A DNA stretch of 64,000 nucleotides from Stromatinia cepivora (taxonomy: Eukaryota > Ascomycota > Leotiomycetes > Helotiales > Sclerotiniaceae), in the NCBI GenBank assembly GCA_014898415.1, contig RCTD01000002.1:1426001-1490000 (forward strand), in the 5' to 3' direction. Position 1 is the stretch's first letter, and each line of letters starts with the position of its first letter. Shown here piece after piece: positions 10,547 to 21,044 of the stretch. A program made the translations under genes and the position numbers. The notes beneath the pieces were generated by a model. That model was not told the origin of the DNA. It worked only from the letters and a program-made list of their open reading frames with translations, and ran no database searches.

Positions 10547-10969
10547 GCTGCGACGAGACTTTCAAGATATGAAGATGCGTTTGTCTTGATTGTTACAAAA
10601 ATTCTAATGAAATGTGTTGATAATACTGTAGCGATAATATCAATTTGAGAAGAAGGAAAATTTCTTGTTGGGTGATAAGACTGTAGTGATAGTGTTAATG
10701 TGAGAAGAGAAAGGGAAAAGATGGTTTGTTAAGTATGTTGAATAGGTACGGCAGTCACGATCAGGTGTGCCAAAGAGGAAGGAGTTGACTATTCACATCA
10801 TTTTCTTTGCTTCGGTGACCATAAAACTCTATGAATAACTCTTTTCTACTAATTCCAGCACCATTTCCGTAGCTCGCGTTATGTTCTCGTAATTATACTC
10901 CGGAGTGTGATCTCCCCGAAGAGTATATCCGACCCGTACCATCATCACGACTCAACAATGATACACTCT
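10547..10969. other. Intergenic
   Basis: These 423 bp hold the upstream region of member 2 and the 3' side of member 3. Two partly similar short stretches (gataatatcaatttgagaaga and gatagtgttaatgtgagaaga, near 10632 and 10688) form a weak local duplication. No gene is seen. Confidence 0.35.
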
Positions 10970-11446
10970 TCAATCTTTCGCTGATCCGCCGCTACCATAA
11001 GATGGATATGACTATGCCACGAATTAGTCACAGCAGATGCCTTTTAATGCCATGGCAAAACATACCTGCAAAGTGCCCATAAACGCGACTGGCTTCTTAT
11101 CATCAGGTCTTTCCTCATTCCGGATACTGGCACTATCCGAAGGTTTGTTTCCATCTATAGCACCATCGCCGCTCATATGACCTCCCGCACCACGACCCAT
11201 TGTACCGTTGATTTGCGCCTGTTGGTAGGAGTTCTGAATATTGCTGGATTGTCCTCTGCTAGCTGCCGCTTTCTCCTCATCGTCAGCTTCTCTGAAGGCC
11301 GCCAAGATACTCTTGCCCTCTTCGTAATCGTCAAGGTCGTGGATTTTAAGCCCATAGGCAAGCATGAAGTGATACATCGACTCCCAACCATTCTTCTTAA
11401 GCCAAGCAGAATCGGTCAGTCTAGGCGTATTGTTTGAAGAACTCAT
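10970..11446 (-). CDS. YGL-motif protein (array member 3), two exons
   Basis: Exon 1 is 11446-11066 and exon 2 is 11011-10970. The 54-bp intron has donor gtatgt, branch-like gactaat and acceptor gcatag, giving 140 residues. The motif lies right at the N-terminus (WLKKNGWESMYHFMLAYGL, residues about 15-33), followed by the acidic helix-like segment DLDDYEEGKSILAAFREADDEE. The rest is Gly/Ser/Asn-rich and looks disordered. Without splicing the frame would end inside the intron with 11 other residues, so intron retention would swap the C-terminus. Start: the ATG at 11446 (A at -3) rather than the upstream Met at 11494, because the motif then sits at the same distance as in relatives. Function unknown. 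Confidence 0.7.
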
Positions 11447-12656
11447 CGTTCCGCAACTGAATTTGTTCTGGAAAAGTCTTGGGAGATACCGCAAGAAAAA
11501 TCAAGATAATCTGTATGGGGAGTTTCTGGCTTGGAGGTAGATAGAGGTTTTCGAAGGGAAGGTTAATGGAAATAGACAGGAAAATGCGTAGTGAGGCGGG
11601 GTAGCCACTTTCCACATTCATTGATCGTTTAATTAAAGTCTCATATCTCTCAGTATTGAATGAAAAGATCGATTTTTCAGATTGCAATGAATTCATTTGC
11701 GTGTCCTGCTACTACCGCCACATAAAAAATAAGGTTACCCTACAGTACCCTAATACCCACCAGTATTTCCAGATAATCATTCTATAAAACCTTTATAGGA
11801 TAGGTTATTCGTCTAGTAACCGCCCATATCGCACCTACTGCCTTGTGTATATTCCTTGTATCTTTCAGCCAGTACTTACCTAATTTGTTGCTCAACGACC
11901 TTATCTCTCAACCTGGCAATTTTATGGATGGATTAACTTCAAAAAGCTTTCAGCATTCAACACTGACATGGTTCTTGTTGCCTCAAGGGCATGTATTTCT
12001 CATTACACCATCCTCTGGTTTGGCATCCATCCGCTCTCCTGCCAATATCTTGTGTGTCCCGCCCGTAGCCACATCATGTAATGCTCTTAATCCTTGAGCT
12101 TTTAAACCATTTCATTTATTCTTCTCGTCTCTGCCAGGGCTGCCTGTCTCTCTCTTGAGTTGTTCAAAACTTCATGGCCGCTTGACGACTTGGCTTGTAG
12201 GGCTCTTTGAGAACTCCTCCACATATTAAGATCCCAGAGTAATGCTTATTCGTAAGCTCGTTTGTTTGAAGCCTATCATAGCGGAAAAACTGCTTCTAAT
12301 ATCTGGACGATGGCGTATGAAAATAAGCGTCTCCATCATGCGAGGATAAAATGATGATTTTGCGTTATTGTCGAATTCCACTGCTCCTAGATTCCTTCCG
12401 ATGTTAGCAAGTTAAAGAAGAATCGTTGATCTACCAATTATGTAATCTGGGTAATCAATGCACAAAATTGCAGCATATTTGTCAATGACAAAATGAACTG
12501 TCAATAGAATCAGCCTTAATCACGAATATTATCCTGACAATACCCCTGATTCGGAAGCGAATTGTCATTATTTATGTTCCAATCATTAATTACTGTTAAC
12601 TCTCCTATAAACTGGCAATACAATTATGTCTTTTTAGCTTCAAGCCGACGACTCTC
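11447..12656. other. Intergenic with a possible minus-strand gene relic
   Basis: About 1.2 kb without a convincing gene. On the minus strand near 12090-11985 a frame reads plausibly as protein (GLRALHDVATGGTHKILAGE and onward, about 38 codons) before a TGA. It could be a remnant of a lost gene, but it shows no array motif. The plus-strand frame at 11843-12097 is its shadow. Confidence 0.25.
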
Positions 12657-13454
12657 TCAATTGTAATCAACATCATAATCATATCCATCATCGTACCCAT
12701 CATATGCATCATCACAAACATCATCATCATATCCTCCGTATCCTCCGTATCCTCCCCCATCAAAGTTATAATCGATGTGACCACCTTCACCGTCAAAATC
12801 AAGGGTATTGAAACCTTCCTCAACATCCTCAAAGTACCCGTCACTACCGCTAATTCCGCCACTCTCCAATCCTTCTCGTATATAATCTGTGCCATCAAAA
12901 AATCCCTCATTTTGCGGCTCAGTAAAGCTTGTACGTTCCACTAAGTTTCTCTCGGTATCGTAAGTTGACTCCCAGTACGTATTTTCTCCCCGAAATTCAC
13001 CGCTCAATTCGTCCTCGATGATTCCTCCACGAGCGACGTCGTTGTCAGACTCGTCGGCGGAGGCTGGAAGACGGTCATATTCCTCGTCAAACTCTCTCAT
13101 CTTTTCTATAATTTCGTGTGCTGTTTGGACATCCTCATCATTCCAAAGCCTAAGGCCGTAAGACTCCATGAAATCCTTCATCCCATCGAAGCATTGTTCG
13201 TGCATCATGGCATAATCCGAAACCTCTCCATAACCTACAGAGGCGCCTTCATCAGATGCTTGAATATCGTTTGTTTGTATTTTATCAATAATCTGGTGTG
13301 CCTTCTCAATGGCTTCGTCATTCCAAAGTGTGAGCCCATAGGTCTGCATGAATTCTTTCATACTGCGAAAGCCATGCTCGTGCAGAATGGCATAGTCCGA
13401 GCAGGTCTGTTGTGGCTGTATCGACCTCGCCGATGGTGAATCTTCAGATGCCAT
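12657..13454 (-). CDS. Two-copy YGL-motif protein with Gly/Tyr/Asp-rich tail (array member 4)
   Basis: A single exon of 265 residues. It has two tandem, closely similar motif units of about 65 residues: ILHEHGFRSMKEFMQTYGL near residue 24 and MMHEQCFDGMKDFMESYGL near 86. Each is followed by LWNDE and an A-H-x-I-I-[ED]-K helix. The second unit has Cys where the conserved Gly normally sits. The close similarity of the units (both SDYA before, LWNDE after) points to a recent internal duplication. The last 80 or so residues are Gly, Tyr and Asp-rich and low-complexity, ending DYDVDYN. There is no signal peptide or membrane segment. Start: MASEDS, eight codons inside the longest frame, chosen by resemblance to relatives; the start at 13478 is also possible. 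Function unknown. Confidence 0.72.
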   Translation of the reverse strand: MASEDSPSARSIQPQQTCSDYAILHEHGFRSMKEFMQTYGLTLWNDEAIEKAHQIIDKIQTNDIQASDEGASVGYGEVSDYAMMHEQCFDGMKDFMESYGLRLWNDEDVQTAHEIIEKMREFDEEYDRLPASADESDNDVARGGIIEDELSGEFRGENTYWESTYDTERNLVERTSFTEPQNEGFFDGTDYIREGLESGGISGSDGYFEDVEEGFNTLDFDGEGGHIDYNFDGGGYGGYGGYDDDVCDDAYDGYDDGYDYDVDYN

Positions 13455-13943
13455 TTGCGATTTATTGCAGGGTTGCAAATCGCGGATGCAAGTTTTGAGA
13501 AAGCTGAAGTAGAGTTTCTTGGTATTTCGCTTGTTTGGGAAGGAGCACCGTTTGTCCTCATTTCTGGTAACCTAATGCAAGACTGCAATACACACGTGAA
13601 TACATCTTGTTCAGTTTTTTCTTCCTTTCTTCTATATCACAAATTTCTGTTGCAAGTCGGGTAATTATCCCTTTTTTCTTTCCATTCGTTCGCAGGACAA
13701 GAATTCACTGAGTGTACTTTTCTTTCCAGTCATTTGTGCACACAAGCACATTACATTTCCAGTGGCTTAAGCAGTGATTATTATACCCGCCCATTGAACA
13801 TATCCATCATGTTAATGGAATCACCTTGATCATATCCTTAGCACGATGACTCAAAAATCATTCTTCAGACTCTTAAACCAGAGACAAGACTTTCTATTTG
13901 TCCCTAAAATAGCAGATAAAGACTCTTGTCGTAATCACCAGAA
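13455..13943. other. Intergenic
   Basis: About 490 bp holding the upstream region of member 4 and the 3' side of member 5. Nothing specific is seen. Confidence 0.4.
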
Positions 13944-14735
13944 TTATTTCTCGGGTCCATGATTTTCCATCCTGATCCCCAGAAATTTTACCTCCGCGCA
14001 CCTCGTCGGACCTCTTATCATTAGTCTCAACGTGATAACTGAGCTACTAGCATCGTTTTCATCGGTAAGACTCGTAGCTTCTAACCCAGCAGGGAGGGAA
14101 TCTCTAAGATTTAAAATCACCGCACTTCCTACTCCCACTCCAACTTTCTTCTTGTCTTCGTCTTTCTTCATATCTCCCTCATCTCCACTTGCTTCTTTGC
14201 TTTTATTCACAACTGCCACGGGATTTTCGTCTCTTAAACTGTTAACAAGCTCACCCTGATTATTTCCGTGCCAACGATAAGCTGTGTCACTGGAGAAAAG
14301 TGTGGCGGCATCCCTCATTATGGAATTCAGAGGAGGTGGGACGGGACGAAGCGGAGGCAGTGCACGCAGAAAATTCGGGGCCAAATCAAGAGGCTGTTGA
14401 TCATTCCTTCTCCGGTGTTCGTTTTCTTCGTCACTCTGAGGAGAACTGTCGACAAATTCGGATTTCTCATCAACAAGCGTGCCCTTCTGGTCATGTTTTT
14501 GCATATCGTCGATAACCTTCTCTACTAGCTGATAATCTTCTTTGTTTCCTAGGCTCAACCCATGCGAGTGTATGAGATTTTCTATTCCTTTGCGAATGAT
14601 TGCATACTTCTTGGACTCCATATTCTGCGTGTTTGGTGCTGGAGAAGTTGCATCTGTAGCCACAGGTTCTTCATCTTCAAAAGCTGGCAACAAGCTACCA
14701 CTAAATGCCGGGTTGGTGCCTATGTCGAAAGCCAT
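13944..14735 (-). CDS. Diverged YGL-motif protein (array member 5)
   Basis: A single exon of 263 residues. The motif is present in shortened form at residues about 43-60 (KYAIIRKGIENLIHSHGL): the middle Phe-Met part is contracted, but the lead-in YAI, the HGL end and the following NKEDYQLVEKVIDDMQ helix are kept. The centre is Pro-rich (RALPPLRPVPPPL) and is followed by a charged Lys/Glu/Asp stretch. Residues about 205-255 alternate hydrophobics and may form strands (AVILNLRDSL, SVITLRLMIRG, AEVKFLGIRME). There is no signal peptide. Function unknown. Membership rests on motif and location. Confidence 0.62.
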   Translation of the reverse strand: MAFDIGTNPAFSGSLLPAFEDEEPVATDATSPAPNTQNMESKKYAIIRKGIENLIHSHGLSLGNKEDYQLVEKVIDDMQKHDQKGTLVDEKSEFVDSSPQSDEENEHRRRNDQQPLDLAPNFLRALPPLRPVPPPLNSIMRDAATLFSSDTAYRWHGNNQGELVNSLRDENPVAVVNKSKEASGDEGDMKKDEDKKKVGVGVGSAVILNLRDSLPAGLEATSLTDENDASSSVITLRLMIRGPTRCAEVKFLGIRMENHGPEK

Positions 14736-15455
14736 TTTATGGCTTTGTTATCGGCCCAGAGTAACTGCGTTTTAGCTGTGTGTTTAGGGAAGAGTCAAAT
14801 GTTTTTTATTTTTTGGGGAGCAAAAGTCGTAATAGGATTTCGGATTCTAGGCTGCAAGAATTAACTCATCTGATTTCTATCCTCTACACAAAAAAACCTT
14901 TCTCTCACGGTCTTTCGTCTGTTCCTAGGATACAGATAGGTACCTTTCGCGGTCAACAAAGGTTGTGGATCCAAGTAGAATTGGAAAGAAACCTTCGGTA
15001 TTCTCTAGTCACTATATCATATCACCATAAAAACTTCGTGTGGCTATTACCCAACATGTTTGATTCTTTTGTCATCGTGTTATTCGCTGTAGTTTATACC
15101 ATTAATATCACTTGTTTGCCCCTTGCCCTTATCAAGCAATACATTGTTTTTCCCGAATCCATAAATATACCTCATCCAGTGTTCAATTGGATAGCCTATT
15201 TCCATAGATACCACTCAACATTCTTCAGCATCCAAATCGGACTTACAAAATCAAATGGTCTCTCGATTTAGATGTTCAATAACAAAATGCGATATCATGA
15301 AACTACATGGTATTGATTGAAAGTAAGCTAGTGTTTTCTTTGGACTAAAACTAAAAGCAACCCGCTTTGTGTGCCTTGCGCTGACTCCCAATATCTGCAC
15401 CGAATTATACACGTTACGTTCTCTCCTCTTCAGCGGCCTACCGATCCCCGTTGAC
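14736..15455. other. Intergenic
   Basis: About 720 AT-rich bp. A 163-codon plus-strand frame at 14780-15271 is Ile/Phe/Tyr-rich as expected of AT-rich noncoding DNA, shows no domain and is not called. Confidence 0.35.
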
Positions 15456-16439
15456 TTATCTCATGTCATCGACAGGCAAGCCCTTGTCATTGTCCACAAG
15501 GTCGCCTATTTTAACATAACCATCGAATCTCTCAGTAGGCTTGCTCCAAACATAACCCTTTTCATAAATACCCTCAAAGTTTTCATCCTTGTCAAAAAGG
15601 CCATGAATTGGCTTCCCATTGGCATCATATCCTATCCTAAAAACCTGCTTGCCATCTTCACCGCGGACTACAAACTCTGGATAGGTTTCGAAAAATGGCC
15701 TGCCATCTGCTTCGAAACCCGCTACACGAACAGGTTTACCCATGGTATCGCGTCCAACAGTAATGCCAACTTCCATTAATTTGCTGCCGTCAGGCATGCG
15801 GATAGCTCTCCTGTTTTCAGAACCCACAGCTACGTTTGGTCTTGCAGTCATCAACAGTTGTCGGTTCATCAATATTGCATACTTGGAATAATCCAAAAAT
15901 CCCGAAGACTCAGGATCCGTTTTCAAGAGCGCCGGATTTCTGACCGAGAAATTCAAGTCATTGTTATTTTCCAGGACCCCATCATACCCATGTATCATGT
16001 TTTGATTAGGCGACGTATGGCTATGCTTCATTACCCCAGCATTCGGTTTGGAGACCTTCGGAATTGGGGTCGATGAATCCAAGAGGCTACCACTTCCCAA
16101 TTTTCCACCCTGGGCCGTACTTTGATCGGGCAATTTATCGCGAGGATACAATGGTCGGAGTTGACTCTCACAAAGTCCAATAAATCTCGAATATTCTTCT
16201 GCGGAAATGTTGTTGGGTGCAAGTTTGAACATCATCTTCGAATCAATCTTGTCCAAAATATCATCACACCACTCTTTTTGTGAGATTTGAGCATCCTGAG
16301 CAAGCTCAAGAAACTTTGCTCTGAATTTGTAGTCTGGAAGTTTTGCGTTCTTCATTAGAAGCCAGGTCAGAGTTTTGAAGTAGGCTTGTGGCCGTGGTGC
16401 TGTATTGTCTGCGGGATGTTCGTTCAATGAGGGCGCCAT
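15456..16439 (-). CDS. Array-associated protein with Gly-Asp-rich repeat domain (member 6)
   Basis: A single exon of 327 residues. The N-terminal 120 residues are helical-looking (KTLTWLLMKNAKL, FRAKFLELAQDAQ, EEYSRFIGLCESQL). A short YAI-type lead-in (DYSKYAILMNRQ) near residue 183 recalls the motif lead-in of member 5, but no complete YGL motif follows. The C-terminal 120 residues are built of beta-hairpin-like repeats around G-x-[DE]-x2-G-[KR]-P (RDTMGKPV, EADGRPF, YDANGKPI), spaced 20-30 residues apart. These recall YD-type or toxin-domain repeats in outline only; no family is assigned. It lies in the same orientation as its neighbours. There is no signal peptide. Function unknown. Confidence 0.65.
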   Translation of the reverse strand: MAPSLNEHPADNTAPRPQAYFKTLTWLLMKNAKLPDYKFRAKFLELAQDAQISQKEWCDDILDKIDSKMMFKLAPNNISAEEYSRFIGLCESQLRPLYPRDKLPDQSTAQGGKLGSGSLLDSSTPIPKVSKPNAGVMKHSHTSPNQNMIHGYDGVLENNNDLNFSVRNPALLKTDPESSGFLDYSKYAILMNRQLLMTARPNVAVGSENRRAIRMPDGSKLMEVGITVGRDTMGKPVRVAGFEADGRPFFETYPEFVVRGEDGKQVFRIGYDANGKPIHGLFDKDENFEGIYEKGYVWSKPTERFDGYVKIGDLVDNDKGLPVDDMR

Positions 16440-17400
16440 GTTGCCTTTTTGAGGTTTTTCTAATGATGGTACAATATTTTCTGTTTGATATTGTTTAATG
16501 AGGGCCCAATATTTCTGTTTGGTGTTAAAGAATGGATGGAGGATTCGGAACTGTGAAGTGAAAACATTGGTATTTGGCGTTGTAACACAAAAGGGGAAGG
16601 TACGATTTAACCGAGAATATGGCAGAGGCTAACCAGATATGCTTTTCCAAAATTTGAAATAATGAACTTTCTTCTCTTCAAGATTTGGACCATTTCAGTG
16701 ATTTCATTCAAGGGGTTAGATTTATTGATAGAGAGCAACAACTTTTCGGATGTCAAGGTCTTCAAAGTAGATATTAGATACATGGGAGGTTCCCCGCTGC
16801 GGATCATGAACATGTGATATGAAACTCAACTGCACAGAATAAGGAAGGTGCCTCTTCCCTCAATTGTCTTCAACAAGAAATTTCAGACCAGGTCATTCGA
16901 TGTACTTGAATCCAATAAAATGCCACACGATAGGCAAGGGTGATTGTGTGTAAATAAATTGTCGCGTTTTGATCCGTGTATTCTTGGTTCTGGGGAACAG
17001 GATTTCCCACGCTGGGTTATTTTCAGTTGGAATTATTTAAGATTTTTATTAATTTTGTATTAGTTGATCTTTCATCTTCCATTTCGCTCTTGTAGGTAAA
17101 CTGCGCAATAGCTCAGATTCCAATCAAGATCTCGCAATCATCGAGTTTTGTTCATACTCAGACTACCAACTGCATATCCCTCTTGCATTTATTATTAGCA
17201 TCCTCCACCACGAGCAATACTAGTCAACCTTGAATTCCAATCAAAATTAATTTCCCATCTGGATAGACATAGCCTTTTTATGAACCATTAGATTTGCCAC
17301 TTAGGCTGGCAGACTAGTCTTTTCGTTACCAATATATCTCCTCAATTGCTATAACGTTGCTGAAAAACTCAATATTTATTGAAAACCCCAGTAATCGATA
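16440..17400. other. Intergenic
   Basis: About 960 AT-rich bp between member 6 and the member 7 relic. A 68-codon minus-strand frame at 16607-16813 shows no motif. Nothing else is seen. Confidence 0.35.
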
Positions 17401-17419
17401 CCTGATCAAAGTTATACAC

Positions 17420-18020
17420 ATCTCAAATAGGCATACCATCCTGGTCGTAACCGAGAGGGCCATCTGTACAAACTTCAGGTCACCAAAGATACTACCACTG
17501 TCTTGATCGAGACTCTAATCTCCCATATAATAGCGCTGCCTTGAGCTAGAGTATTCTTCCCCGAGTCTCTCCCTTGGCGAATAGAGGGATTTATCTCGGA
17601 GCTTGCGTATCTCTCATCAAAAGTTTTGCGAACGCCAAGGTTTGAGACTGTTTTTTTCCTTATGCTTCACCACTGGATGTACTGCAGTGGGTCTTGTCGT
17701 TTGCTCAGGGTAGCTCAAAGTTTTTGCTTGGCTGGGGTGAGAACTTCTGGAAACTATATTGGTGGAATTCAACTCCGACAAACTCGAGTTGTAATAAGGA
17801 GTATCGATCACGGAACCAGGGGCAGCAATAGGAGATGTGCTTGACCTCGTTTGATCGTCGCCTGTTTTGTCGTAGGTTCTCATGTTTTGGATGATTTGTT
17901 TCGCCTTTTTGAAGTCTTCAAATTCCCAAACCTTAAGTCCTGAAGAAAACTTCAAATGAAACGAATGGGCAATGTTGACCCTGGAGGGAAACTCTTAAAA
18001 ATGGCAAAGTAACTCCCAAT
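17420..18020 (-). pseudogene. Degraded YGL-motif paralogue (array member 7)
   Basis: The minus-strand frame at 17955-17617 begins inside a motif (FSSGLKVWEFEDFKKAKQII then QNMRTYDK), which corresponds to the YGL-LWNDEDxxxAxxII end of intact members. Reading upstream in the same frame gives a recognisable but decayed first half, interrupted by a TAA close to 17987. Downstream the frame closes at 17617, while another frame stays open for about 60 codons. A third frame near 17455-17425 ends with GYDQDGMPI, similar to the GYDANGKPI repeat of member 6. Multiple frame breaks and a missing start make this a relic. A gene with unrecognised introns cannot be excluded. Confidence 0.45.
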
Positions 18021-19470
18021 GAGATGGAAGGTGCAATTTCATTTTTAATAGGAAACTTTCAAAGGAAGGAACTATGGATCAGCATAAAAATTGTTCGCTT
18101 CATCAAAGGAAGAGATCGCTTCTCTTTGAGTAATCTGCATTTAAGCTGCTGCTACCCGCTTCTTAGACTCTAGCTATTATGATCAGGTAATGGTCTCTTT
18201 TGATTCGTGAACCCCTGTTTACGATTAAGAAGTCCTCGGCTCACCGATCGGTGTTCAACCCAACCAGCTTTGTTCAGAAGGACACCGCATTAAAAGGTCT
18301 GAGAGAATCTGGATAAATTTTTTATAGAAATAGTGCGCCAGATTTTATGAATTTTTTTATATCATAGATGTATATAGATACAATAAGAACGTCCAAAAGG
18401 CTGCAGCCTATCACCCATTCCCGACTAAATTTTCTTACAGCACGTACAAAGCTGTGGATAAATCTATGCATGTTCTCAAAAGTAGACTAACCAAACAAGC
18501 GTTCGCGATGAATACCATGGAGATTTATACTATTTCTTCAAACTTCATCTAATTAACTAAAAGGTTTGCTGACACAGTCAGAGAAATTAAAACGGCTATT
18601 ATTTCAGTCTTACTCGTTCGTAGAATATCTTAGGAGCCCAGGAAGCGTTTAGCAAAGATCTAGAAGTAGTACGTTTTTTCAAATGTGCAACATAGACTTG
18701 CATTGATCTCATCAACACATAGCCAATAGCTAGGGCATCCAACAAGGAAGATGCATCTATTCATTTACTCCTCATATACTTTACATTGAACTTTGGGCCA
18801 ATTCACGCTCCTCAATACTACAATCTAGTACCAGTGATGCCGGAAAATCCAGTCCTCCGAGTCTCTACTTCAAACCGCTCTCTCACAATCTCTACTCCTC
18901 CAACTTACAGTCTTATCTTCAGTACTGCTGCAATTTCAGTACTGTAAGCTTTTACCTCAAAATATTTTCTCCCCAACACTTCCCCGTTTATTAGCGCCTA
19001 TTCCATCACTCAAGTACGGTGCTAATGATATTTACTACGGCTCAAACTATTTCATATACGTTTAAGGTTCTGCAGTATCGACCTCATCTTCTATATAAGA
19101 GATTTTCTTCATCAGCTAATTCTTCGCTATCTACATTCAATTTTAACATACACATCAGTATCTTCACATGTCTCAAGCTCAACCAACACCAGCATTTATC
19201 TATCAACATTTATCTACGCGATAATCACTTCACAACCACTTTACCATTCATCTGTTGACTACTCACAGCACAATTCCGATTACAATTATGTCCAGCAGTA
19301 GAGTTTACAATTACTATTCTTCAGACTACAGAATTTAAACAAAAAACTCGATTTAAATACTAGATAAGGCTACTTCACACCACATCAACTTAACCACCAA
19401 ACCACATCATCAACTCCAACACCTCCAACACCTCAAATCTCAACCCACCTCACCAAAAACCCCTCACACA
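18021..19470. other. Intergenic, gene-poor
   Basis: About 1.45 kb of AT-rich sequence. It includes the 5' leader side of member 8, with a long C/A-rich and pyrimidine-rich run near 19380-19470 typical of fungal leaders. No other gene is seen. Confidence 0.35.
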
Positions 19471-20202
19471 ATGTCCCCCTCACCCAACTCCCCGCGCCCC
19501 CCAAACCCCACCCCCTACCACCTGCAAAACTTGCAAGAAACCCAATCCATGCATCAGCTCCTCACGAAAGCCGGATTTAAAAACATGCCACATTTTATGG
19601 AAGCACACGGTTTGAGAACTATTGAGAATGAGAATGAAGATATTTTACGAGTTTGGGAGATGATTGAGGGATTGAAGGAGGATTGTGAGGTTGGTGAGGT
19701 GAGGAAGGTGGAGGATGGGCTTGATTTTATGGATGAGAGGGAGGGGGGGCTGAGGGGTGCCGGGGATGCTGGTGAAGAGGTAAAAGGGAAGGGATTTGAA
19801 AATAACGATATCGATGGCGACATTGATGAAGGAGAGGAAATTATTAGCCAAGTGGGCGATATTCTCAACACTGATCAGAAGAGTCCCGCTGGTCAACTCG
19901 AAAACGAAGTAATCGCAATTTTCAACGAAAAACAGGCTTTGATCTGTAGCCAGACGGAAAATTATGGAGGGATAACTATCAGCGGTGAATCTGCACATGG
20001 GATTGGTTTGCGGGATGGTTCTGGACCGAATTCAGCTAGCCAGAATGACGCTAGACAGAACCATACTCAAAAGAACCCTTCTAAACACCATAACGCTAGA
20101 CAACATCGCACGCACAACATCAACCCCAACCCCAACCCCGCCATCAAAACAGAAAACCGTATCGAATGCACCTGCGCATCACCATCATCGATTGTTTCCT
20201 AG
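19471..20202 (+). CDS. YGL-motif protein (array member 8, opposite strand)
   Basis: A single exon of 243 residues and the only array member on the plus strand. One motif copy (LLTKAGFKNMPHFMEAHGL) spans residues about 30-48, followed by the usual acidic segment with E-D-I-L-R-V-W-E-M-I. The centre is Glu/Asp/Gly-rich. The C-terminal third is Asn/Gln/His-rich with an Asn-Pro repeat (NPNPNP) and looks disordered. There is no signal peptide or membrane segment. Upstream is a typical A/C-rich fungal leader without an intervening ATG close to the start. Function unknown. Confidence 0.68.
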   Translation: MSPSPNSPRPPNPTPYHLQNLQETQSMHQLLTKAGFKNMPHFMEAHGLRTIENENEDILRVWEMIEGLKEDCEVGEVRKVEDGLDFMDEREGGLRGAGDAGEEVKGKGFENNDIDGDIDEGEEIISQVGDILNTDQKSPAGQLENEVIAIFNEKQALICSQTENYGGITISGESAHGIGLRDGSGPNSASQNDARQNHTQKNPSKHHNARQHRTHNINPNPNPAIKTENRIECTCASPSSIVS

Positions 20203-21044
20203 GAAACCTCCAGGGAAATCTAGTAAATAATGGCTCATTCATCCGACCTCCCGGAGCCAGTACCTATCTACCTATTAGCTATTTTTTTTTAGCTAGATCT
20301 TGCTTAGATATTTTATTTTTCTTTTTTCCACCGTGGGATCGGGAGTAGTATTGCTAAAGGCAATGACGAATTACTAGAACAAAATGAATTCTCATTACCA
20401 GAATAAAAATCTTTGATAAATGTGATGTGAGCTAAATGTGACAGGAGATAAGTATATTAATGATGGTTTATAGTTAAGAGATTTTTAATTTTGATGATGG
20501 ATGGTGGATGGTGGATGATGGTGAAAAGTGAAAGGTTTTAGTGGTTAGGTAGGAGTAGTGAGTGAATGTGAGATGTGGGATATAATATTGATAGTAAATG
20601 AGTTTTGAGGAGAGAGAAGGAGAGTGTGTGGGGGTGGGGGGAGTATATGATGATGGAGGATTTTAAATGTTTTTCTTAGGGGATTCTTTATTGATTATTG
20701 AATGTTGATCAAGTAGTATGTGGTATGTAGTATGTATAAATGAGGGAGACAGAAAAAGGGAAGAATGTAAAGATTGAATAAATGAATGAATATATGAATA
20801 AAATGTATTTTTCTCGAAGGCACGTGTAGTAAGTAGATCTTAGATATCGTATTGATTTCGCTATTCTGTAATCAAAAGCTTTGTGCATCGAAAAAACAGA
20901 TGAAATGTATTATTAGATTCAATACACTTGGTGGTGCAAGTATGAAAAAAATTATTACAATTCAGACCTCCGACAAAGCTTAATAGTGGACATTCATACA
21001 ACTTCCCCTCCCCTCCCCCTCCTTGCCCGGGCCATTCCTCCTTC
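20203..21044. other. Intergenic between convergent genes
   Basis: About 840 bp with simple-sequence character: a degenerate gatggtggatgatgg run near 20500 and G-rich runs near 20630. No coding signal. Confidence 0.35.

Noticed and set aside
14780..15271. 163-codon plus-strand frame
   Set aside because: Ile/Phe/Tyr-rich as expected of AT-rich noncoding DNA, with no motif, splice support or plausible leader.
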